Source of the DNA: Paramoeba atlantica
Lineage: Eukaryota > Discosea
DNA length: 64,000 nucleotides
Direction of reading: 5' to 3'
Assembly: GCA_977017575.1 (NCBI GenBank)
Contig: CDRNVI010000003.1
Coordinates: forward strand, 1-64,000
Made by a program: the position numbers and the translations under genes. Positions 57,236-64,000 of the stretch are shown here, one piece after another. Numbering within the stretch: the stretch's first letter is position 1; each line of letters opens with the position of its first letter. The notes beneath the pieces are model-generated. The model was given only the letters and a program-made list of their open reading frames with translations. It was not told where the DNA came from and did no database searches.

Positions 57236-58216
57236 TACATTTAGAAATTCTTCCCAATAGTGGGTGTACCCCCCTTTATATCCTTGCGTTTCTTCAATTC
57301 TTTACTTTTGGTAGCCCATACATACATAAAAATTAGTCATCCGCTGCCATCCAGTGCCATCCAGATCTTTATAGTGTCCATTCGTTCCTGATCTTACGTT
57401 TCTCATGTCTCTGCTGTGACTCATTGCGAATGTCCGGTTGGGCTGCTCATCTGAAGGTTGGACGCCTTCATCGGATAGATTTTCCGATGAGTGTTCGGGA
57501 GCGCCTCTTGAGTCGTAGGAACTGCTTTCATCGCGTTTTTGTAATTTGCTTCAGTGCCATTTTTCAAAAATTTGAGAGATTAAAAGCCATGTAAATAATA
57601 AAAGTGTGTAAATATTAAGTGGGAGGGGGGTTTATTCTTTTCATCTCCCTCGCTCACTTTAGCCTGTTTTTTTGATGAAAAAATAAGGAAAAATGAGAAT
57701 CCATTCAATTTTTACGAAAAAAAGAGCTGCCAACGTGCACCAGGTCAATTCTGAAAATAGTGAAGAAAATTCGCAAAGAAGTGCTTTTTTACGCGGCAGT
57801 GTGCAACTGACCATTCTCAAAATTGGGACTTTTACTGTATACAACCACCGCAATTATCCAGAAATAAATGCTATCGTAAATACCTCTTCACCTGGAAACA
57901 TGGTTCAGGCACACAACATTGTCTTCACCCGGTACATTTGCCCAAATGGTTTCCACGTAAACTATAACTTAACCACGTAAACATTAACTTAACCGCAGAC
58001 TGTAAGATAAAATTCGCAATGGCAAGAAAAATTCCCAGACGCCAGAATCGTGCTGTATTCGCACGGACAGACGATAAAGTGAAGGCGTGTGCGGAAAGTT
58101 TCTACAGAAGATTTGCGAAAGCTCGTTCAATGGACTCTGTTGCAAAGCTCGATTTTTCTTGTGTAAAATCTTTAGATCCTAGGTGTAAATATTCGACGTT
58201 ACACGCTGTGTACTGC
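57236..58216. other. No gene confidently recognised
   Basis: Two short plus frames (57693-57980, 95 codons; 58019-58228, 69 codons) have no known motif. A short-hairpin-like CAACCACCGCAATTATCC (57842-57859) recalls the X end but no X body follows. Confidence 0.35.
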
Positions 58217-59119
58217 TTATCCATGTAGCTCATAATTCGATATGGCTTGATGGGGCCTTCCGTCGAAACCACAGTAACCGAAGTGTAGTACAGGTACCGA
58301 GACACCAGAGACTAGATTACCTTCATGATTATGAACACGGAGTAAGTCAAAATGAGTACCATGTTGTGTCTGACACTTTACGAGATAAGGAGTATCATTC
58401 TTTGTAACCTGCACAGATTCTTGCACTAACCTAGGGCTGAATTGAAAGACGGGACGGTCAGAGGTAAATGTACTCCGAGCAGCGACAAAGCGGGCTGCGT
58501 TAAACACAACACCAGTACTCCCGTGAGGTCCAGGTATCCCCCGCGTGTTTCGGTGAAACAATGAGGCAACCTCTTCGTTCAATATAGTAGAGGTATACTG
58601 TGCACAGTAAATATTTTCGAAACGCTTTTTACCAAATAACAACCACCACAGACCCTTGGCTCTATCCTCTATAGGAGTCGAACAGGACACGTGTATAGGA
58701 CAACGATGATGTAGAGAGGAGGGAAGGATATCAAGCAGATGCAGTCGCATGTTGCGTAGGATATGTTCTGTCGTGTGGTTAGGAGTTTCCGAAAAAAGCG
58801 CATGAGTACATTGCGCTAAAGAGAATGTAGAATCTAACGCGGTCCAACAAAGTTCAGCATCAATTTTGAGATGTGGTACCTCCGAACGGTTGAGCAAAGC
58901 GCGAAATGGCTCAAATAACATGCTGAGCGGATGCTTTTGGCGAGGCGTAATTCTACTATACGGACTAGGAAACGGAAATTTGATTTCTTGATAAGAAATG
59001 ACGCAAGGGATGCCGCAGGTAAGAGGTATTGTCATCCATTTGTTCTTTCGTATCCACGGAGTGTCAAGGGTCAGGTAATCCCATGTGGGAAGTCGGACAG
59101 GTGTTCTTCCAGGAATCAT
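58217..59119 (-). CDS. Hypothetical protein, 300 residues
   Basis: Uninterrupted minus frame from MIPGRTPVRLPTWDYLTLDT at 59119. The upstream sequence on this strand is AT-rich (TTTTTTATTTTAAGCCCTTA just before ATG). The protein is of mixed composition with no signal peptide, membrane segment or low complexity; I see no known motif. His- and Cys-containing stretches (HRCPIHVSCSTPIEDRAKGL, RGIPGPHGSTGVVFNAARFV) could be structural. It has no transposon terminal repeats around it and lies on the RECQ4 strand, so it is the best candidate for a second host gene, but function is unknown. Confidence 0.55.
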   Translation of the reverse strand: MIPGRTPVRLPTWDYLTLDTPWIRKNKWMTIPLTCGIPCVISYQEIKFPFPSPYSRITPRQKHPLSMLFEPFRALLNRSEVPHLKIDAELCWTALDSTFSLAQCTHALFSETPNHTTEHILRNMRLHLLDILPSSLHHRCPIHVSCSTPIEDRAKGLWWLLFGKKRFENIYCAQYTSTILNEEVASLFHRNTRGIPGPHGSTGVVFNAARFVAARSTFTSDRPVFQFSPRLVQESVQVTKNDTPYLVKCQTQHGTHFDLLRVHNHEGNLVSGVSVPVLHFGYCGFDGRPHQAISNYELHG

Positions 59120-59803
59120 TTTATAAGGGCTTAAAATAAAAAAAGCAAAGCGTAAAAATAAAAAGAAATAGAGATACCGTGACCCCCCCTTAGTTATCTG
59201 TCATTTTTGGTCCAAAATCGGATTTTTTTGATAAGTAGCGTACGTATCGAAAAAACTGCTCAAAGGGATGACTTATCCAAAAATCTCTGATCTCGAAATT
59301 TAGTAATCTGCTGGGGTCTTCAAGTTTTTTTTAGCACCACATGCTGCAGCATCAGTGAGTATGAATATACGAAACCCTTATACGCTCACAGTTGGGCCTT
59401 GCTCGCAAACGGGGACTTTTGCCTCCAGAAGTGGGCTTCGCTGACAGTTGGGCCTTGCTCGCAGACGGGGGCGTTGATTGCAGACTTGGGCTTCGCTGAC
59501 AGAACGCACTGCCCGTTCGATGAATTTTCATCGAATGCCCCCCCTGCCCCGCACCCTCAGGGGAGACACCCCATTACAGGGTACTCGCTCCCTACACACT
59601 CTCTGCACCATCCTATATAATAAATCCTAATAAAATCCTAATAAAATGTCGGCATGGGTTTCGCGCTGCAGCTCCTATAAATTTCGAACACTCATTCAGA
59701 TGAGTGGCTGCGGGTGGGGAGGTTTCACGAGGTTTCACCCGTAGCCCCTCAGATATGCAAAAGGAAAAAGAAATAAAAAATACAAAAAAATGCGAATAAT
59801 TTT
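59120..59803. other. Intergenic, with a small duplicated GC-rich unit
   Basis: CAGTTGGGCCTTGCTCGCA occurs at 59390 and 59442, and its complement near 24203-24222, so this is a dispersed short repeat. The rest shows no gene. Confidence 0.5.
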
Positions 59804-60665
59804 AGGCTCTTCGTTAAACGCGGTGGTTGTTTTCAACTTAGAAGTCACTCATGCTGCGCGCTTCGCGTTGAAAACTACCGCCGCGTTTAACGAAGAGCCT
59901 AAAAAAGAAAATTTAGCCTGGAAAACGGAAAGATTATAGCCAAAAATAGTCGAATTTCGGGTACAAATCGGGTGATTTTCGCGTATTTTTGCTCTCAGAG
60001 CACTAAATCCGACATTTGCGCGTGGGAAATCACTAGTAGGCATGAATGGAAGCCTACCGAACGTATTGGGTAGAGAATGCGACTCCAACCATACCATTCT
60101 TTCGACACAAAAATGCCCCTTTAGGTCCGAAAAATACCTTTTCACCTTTTTTAATCAAAAATGGGTCATTTTGAGGGGCGCACCACGGTTCGAAGAAGGG
60201 ATACCTTGCGAAAACAACTGCGGATAAAGCTAGTGTAGGTCCCAAACTATCAAAATGCAATAGGGGAAACGATTTTGGAAAAATATTTTTTTTACCATTT
60301 TTTCCGCCAAGTTGAACTTTTTTTTTCCGAAAAAATCTGAACTTGGCGGACACGTCCTGCGGATACGCGGGGGGGTCACCCCCGGGTAGGGGGGTGGAAA
60401 ATGCGCGCCAAGACCCCGGCTACCCTTTCTGTGTTTTTTTTCGAAAACTAATTTTTTCGAAAAAATTTGCTCGACCATGACCCCCTGGACCCCCCCATGG
60501 ACCCCCTATTTTTTTCAATTTTTCAGTTTTGGACCACCGGAGCCCCCTTTTATATTTTTTTCTTCTATTATATTACTGTGTTCCCCTTTATATTTTCACT
60601 GTTTTTGTTCACTTTTTTTTCAATAATCGTGGGAAGAGCGGTAGTTTTACAACCACCGCAATGGT
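59804..60665 (-). repeat. X repeat, full-length copy
   Basis: Complete long hairpin at 59804-59901, body, CGGGGGGGTCACCCCCGGGT block (60369-60388), short G-poor centre (60478-60510) and short hairpin to ACAACCACCGCAA (60660). GCGAATAAT motifs lie on both sides. Confidence 0.88.
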
Positions 60666-60737
60666 GTATTTGCGAATAATACGTGTATTGCGAATAATAA
60701 AAAAAATGCGAATAATATCTGTATAGTTGGTTTAAAA

Positions 60738-60955
60738 GGCTCTTCGTTAAACGCGGTGGTTGTTTTCAACTTAGAAGTCACTCATGCTGCGCGCTTCGCA
60801 TTGAAAACTACCACCGCGTTTCAAAAAAAAGTTTCCGAAAAAATCCGAACTTGACAGATCCGTCCTGCGGATACGAGGGGGGGTCACCTCCGGGTAGGGG
60901 GGTGGAAAATGCGCGCGGAATAATTGCGGTAGTTATACAACCACCGCAATTATTA
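60738..60955 (-). repeat. X repeat, internally deleted (~220 bp)
   Basis: Both terminal hairpins are present (60738-60820 and 60929-60950) with only the CGTCCTGCGGATACGAGG block between. Retention of both hairpins and loss of the rest is what a minimal non-autonomous derivative would look like. Confidence 0.82.
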
Positions 60956-61061
60956 GTCTAATAACTGTGTACACTGTATCTCCCTGCACGAAGTTCTCTC
61001 CGAGCTAGCAAGATCAAAGACAATTGTAAACTACTCTGTATATTTTAGTTTAAAGTAGCTA

Positions 61062-62040
61062 CAGGGGGGAAATTAAGTTATGTCAACAAAAGTCGTGTTA
61101 ATTTCTGAGATTAGCACGACTTATGTTGACACATCTTATGTTGCGACAACATATGTTCACTTTTTTACCAAACTTTACCAATCCTTATTGTTTGTTAGAA
61201 AAACACGCCCATTGAAGAACATTTTCATTTAGTCACTCATTTTACAAAGAAAATTGGAAACTTCAAACGCAATAAAATATTTATTAGAGCACGGGTCCAT
61301 TTACAGAAGATTCCAAAAATATATATTACAATTTACAAAAGACAATTACCAATCAATCGAGTGACATTTTGTAGCGGAACTCGCGCTCTTTAGCCGCTCG
61401 GACTATCAAAGGTGACCGTTTTAAGATGTGTCATCATGAACTTTTCCTCTAGGAAAGAAGGGTACAGTGCGGGATTTTATTACGGGACACGCTAATTACG
61501 GGACAACTCAATTACGGGACAACTCAATTACGGGACACTTAATTAAGGGACACTTGGGTCTTGGAGTGAGTTTCGCTCCCACTTCCTGGAACGAAGTGTG
61601 TAGGATCAGGCTAGGCCGGCGTATTCTCCGCAAAACAGTTTTACATGCCCAAATAAGCAGTGTATAAAAATAACAAAAAATATAACAACAGAACCTTTAG
61701 TACAATCACTCACTACATTTCACAGATCATCTCACAGGTCAAAGCTAAGGGACACTTAATTACGGGACACTTTTGACCAAAAAGGGGGTCTCCCTTAATT
61801 AAGGTATCCCGTAATAATGTTCCGCACTGTACTGATTTGGGGTCTCTATGGAATTTAGGTCGCCCAAGACCTTCGCTTCAAGGGGGGTGAGCAAATATGC
61901 ATCCATTTTTTAAAAAAAGAAAACAAAATCTATTTTTTAACATACTTTTGTTCCTCACCACCTTTTTCGCATTAACACGACTTTTGTTGACACAACTTTT
62001 GTTGCTTCGACTTTGTTGCGATAACCTTTTTTCCCCCCTG
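61062..62040. mobile_element. TA-flanked transposon ending 3 bp past the RECQ4 stop codon
   Basis: 979 bp. Ends CAGGGGGGAAATTAAGTTAT and the complement of CAGGGGGGAAAAAAGGTTAT, each next to TA (61060-61061, 62041-62042). Subterminal TGTCAACAAAAGTCGTGTTA appears at 61081 and, inverted, at about 61973-61992. No transposase frame, so non-autonomous; TA target suggests mariner-type mobilisation. Another element is nested in it. Confidence 0.82.
61465..61829. mobile_element. CAGTGCGG-family MITE nested in the previous element
   Basis: 365 bp with TIRs CAGTGCGGGATTTTATTACG and the complement CAGTGCGGAACATTATTACG, flanked by TA (61463-61464, 61830-61831). TAATTACGGGACA motifs repeat three or four times at each end. 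No coding frame. Confidence 0.85.
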
Positions 62041-62043
62041 TAA

Positions 62044-64000
62044 TTAGCAAGCATTAACCACTTCCTGTACCAATGTTAAGACCGAATCAAAGGCAAGATG
62101 GGAAAGCCTACACCAGTACGGAGCCAAACAGCCGATACCTCTATGTATTGAAGGAGTCGAAATGCCGTAAAGAACTTTACAATATTGAATTGGAGAAAGG
62201 GTCAACTCCTTTGCACTTTTTACCAAAGAACGTACACACGATTCATTCTCATTGCTGATTGTTTGGGAGTTAAGCATGTACATATAATTATCGGAAATAT
62301 CATCTTCGCCAGAACAACTTGGGCGAAGAGAACTCATGTAATGACTCAAAGACTCGTGAGATTTTTCAGAATCTTGATTCAAGAAAAGCGAAAGCAATAT
62401 TCGGTAAAGTTTATCTAATCGTGTGAAATCCAAAGCTCTACGATCAGAAAGCGCACGAACGAGATTACGAGATAGAAAGCTTAGTGTATCAACTTGAACA
62501 TCCTTTGAGAGAACTACACTAGGTAGTGGACGGTAAAATCGTACGTAAAGATTTCGTTCTTTTGCGTACTGCCGCAATCGCTCGGATAAATTGTCGTACT
62601 GCAGTTGGGTAACACAGCAAGCATGATAGAGATCAATTTGTTGAGCGGCCCCAGTTTGAAGAGCGCCTTCGAGTTCTTGCATATAGGATAAGAAATAATC
62701 GGGAATAGCTAGTTGATTAAGAATTGAACTAACCCCTATATCCTTTGTACACGCGGATGACAGAATAGATTTACGGAAGGATTGGCTGCGACGAGCGCAA
62801 AGTGTCGCAAGTGAAGCACGACAGGGGCCAATTCGTAGAGCAGAGGGCAACATGCGATATAAGATATAACATATTCCCATGACGTGGGATTCATCCACGT
62901 CCGCTACAACAGAGAGATCAGAAACATCAAGTGCGGCTTCAAAAGGATATTGAACTTTGCTCCTCTGATGGGAGGGTTTCATCAATCGTACGCAAAGTGC
63001 CTCGGCATGCGGACAATCCAAAGCAGGGGAAATAAAGCGCCTGAGATGATTGGCATAGGTTGCACGATCTATAATAACATGACAGTGTGAAATCTTACCG
63101 TCACGCCCAGCGCGTCCGATTTCTTGAATATATTCCTCTATGGAAGAGGGCATGTAAAAGTGAATTACGGCCCTAACGTCCGGTTTGTGAATACCCATAC
63201 CGAACGCTACGGTGGCCACGACGATTTGTGTATCATTCTTAAGAAACGATGATTGACATTCCATACGATTTTTGCGCGACATACCCGCATGATAACATCG
63301 AGCCAGAAAAGTGTGCTGCTTCGCCAAAAATGTCGCTACCTCTTCCGACAGTCGCTGTGTTGATACATATATAATTATGGATTCTGACGAATTAACGCTT
63401 TGAAGAATCGAAAGCAGCAAATCAAGCCTTTTTTGGAATAGAAACGAATTTTCCACGAAAACAGAGCCGTATGCGGAAGTATCCAATAGGTGAGAATGTA
63501 AAAGTAAATTGGTGCGTAGTGAGAGCTGAGAAACCACTGAGCACGGCTTCAACATACGTTGCAGGTCTTGCGTCACTCGGCAAGTAGCAGTGGCCGTCGT
63601 TGCCAATATAGGCTTTGTGGCCGTCAAAATTTCTTGGATACGTGAACACAAGCCCAAATAGCTAGGGCGAAACTCGTAACCCCACTGGCTAATACAATGA
63701 GCCTCATCAACACAAACAAAGGCGCATAACTCGCGAATCTGAAGCAGTCCCTGAAGAAATATTTGATCGGTCGAAAAGCGTTCCGGTGAAGTAAATACTA
63801 CGGCACACTTTCTCGAGCGTATGTTATTAAAAACATTTTCCGTTTTTCGCGAACCTGTCAGCACTACACCAGGAATAGAAGCAGGGAGATGACCAACTTG
63901 GTCATGCATCAACGAAACTAGAGGAGAAATCACTAAGCAGAAACACGAAGGATGGTGCTCTCGAAGGATGGCCACTGGAAGTTGATAACATAATGACTTT
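62044..64000 (-). CDS. RECQL4: RecQ-family DNA helicase, RECQ4-like (partial, continues past the window)
   Basis: ATP-dependent 3'-5' DNA helicase of the nucleus, by family knowledge involved in replication and repair. The window edge falls in motif I: KSLCYQLPVAIL (63999-63965), the end of the Walker A of RecQ proteins. Then VISPLVSLMHDQV (Ia), FVCVDEAHCISQWGYEFRPS (DEAH box, motif II), LATTATAT (III), IIIYVSTQRLSEE (IV), VATVAFGMGIHKPDVRAV (V) and YIQEIGRAGRDGKISH (VI). The motif V-VI wording, HCHVIIDRATYANHLRRFI, and lack of a cysteine-rich RQC zinc region favour RECQ4 over other RecQ classes. About 330 residues follow the helicase core, poorly conserved. No introns or breaks are seen. The stop (TAA, 62044-62046) is followed at once by a transposon. 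Confidence 0.9.
   Translation of the reverse strand, partial: KSLCYQLPVAILREHHPSCFCLVISPLVSLMHDQVGHLPASIPGVVLTGSRKTENVFNNIRSRKCAVVFTSPERFSTDQIFLQGLLQIRELCAFVCVDEAHCISQWGYEFRPSYLGLCSRIQEILTATKPILATTATATCRVTQDLQRMLKPCSVVSQLSLRTNLLLHSHLLDTSAYGSVFVENSFLFQKRLDLLLSILQSVNSSESIIIYVSTQRLSEEVATFLAKQHTFLARCYHAGMSRKNRMECQSSFLKNDTQIVVATVAFGMGIHKPDVRAVIHFYMPSSIEEYIQEIGRAGRDGKISHCHVIIDRATYANHLRRFISPALDCPHAEALCVRLMKPSHQRSKVQYPFEAALDVSDLSVVADVDESHVMGICYILYRMLPSALRIGPCRASLATLCARRSQSFRKSILSSACTKDIGVSSILNQLAIPDYFLSYMQELEGALQTGAAQQIDLYHACCVTQLQYDNLSERLRQYAKERNLYVRFYRPLPSVVLSKDVQVDTLSFLSRNLVRALSDRRALDFTRLDKLYRILLSLFLNQDSEKSHESLSHYMSSLRPSCSGEDDISDNYMYMLNSQTISNENESCVRSLVKSAKELTLSPIQYCKVLYGISTPSIHRGIGCLAPYWCRLSHLAFDSVLTLVQEVVNAC

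Noticed and set aside
1-64000. Bacterial or plasmid origin, suggested by IS30-like and IS1595-like transposases
   Set aside because: EEP-type LINEs, SINEs with pol III boxes, Helitron, pogo-like elements with TA duplications and RECQ4 are eukaryotic features, and there are no operons.
1-64000. LTR retrotransposons, endogenous retroviruses or Polintons
   Set aside because: No long terminal repeats, integrase, aspartic protease, capsid-like or protein-primed polymerase motifs were recognised; all RT sequences here are of non-LTR type.

Overview
This is nuclear DNA of a eukaryote. It holds a RecQ4-type helicase gene, several families of non-LTR retrotransposon (LINE) with endonuclease, reverse transcriptase and RNase H, tRNA-derived SINEs, a Helitron, pogo-like, Merlin-like and mariner-type DNA transposons, and many short non-coding repeats. 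No introns are evident in the genes that can be read. I cannot name the phylum; an intron-poor alga or other protist would fit, but that is a guess. Host genes are confined to the right end: a partial RECQ4 helicase (62044 to the window edge) and an unrecognised 300-residue ORF (58217-59119). Almost everything from 1 to about 57 kb is a nest of transposable elements.

Layout. 1-2.3 kb: decayed LINE, SINE tail and pieces of a repeat called X here. 2.3-3.8 kb: 3' half of a pogo-like element beside one arm of a long inverted repeat. 4.2-10.1 kb: LINE-E fragment with a minisatellite leader, then nearly complete LINE-B. 10.1-13.0 kb: Helitron Rep fragment split by a SINE dimer. 13.0-16.4 kb: an X repeat split by a retrotransposon with a restriction-like endonuclease. 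16.4-21.2 kb: LINE-F, itself holding a SINE and a hairpin-rich insertion. 21.3-25.1 kb: internally deleted LINE-G, hairpin elements and a full X copy. 25.2-32.6 kb: LINE-C split by full-length LINE-A, which has a 1533-residue intact ORF and a 1.56-kb tandem-repeat leader. 33-37 kb: IS30-like transposase relic, X copy, long hairpin, CACGTG minisatellite. 37.4-43.1 kb: decayed LINE-D with a 1.7-kb leader array, then LINE-E. 43.1-45.3 kb: 5' half of the pogo element and the second inverted arm. 45.3-57 kb: Merlin-like element with 8-bp target duplication, an unassigned element with 6-bp duplication, more X copies, and one pogo element inserted in another. 57-62 kb: hypothetical ORFs, X copies and nested TA-flanked transposons ending just past the RECQ4 stop codon.

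How the parts relate. Six LINE copies with a readable start share an opening of the form MA(D/K/E/N)ASG or ...AEASGP. Four of them have a tandem array of an 18- or 19-bp T-rich unit running right up to the start codon, with a unit specific to each family. The SINE has tRNA-type A and B boxes and ends in a GGATT-rich, T-rich tail resembling the LINE-A 3' end, so LINE-A-like machinery probably moved it. Flanking duplications (10, 11, 11, 17, 8, 6 bp and TA) let much of the order of insertion be read directly.
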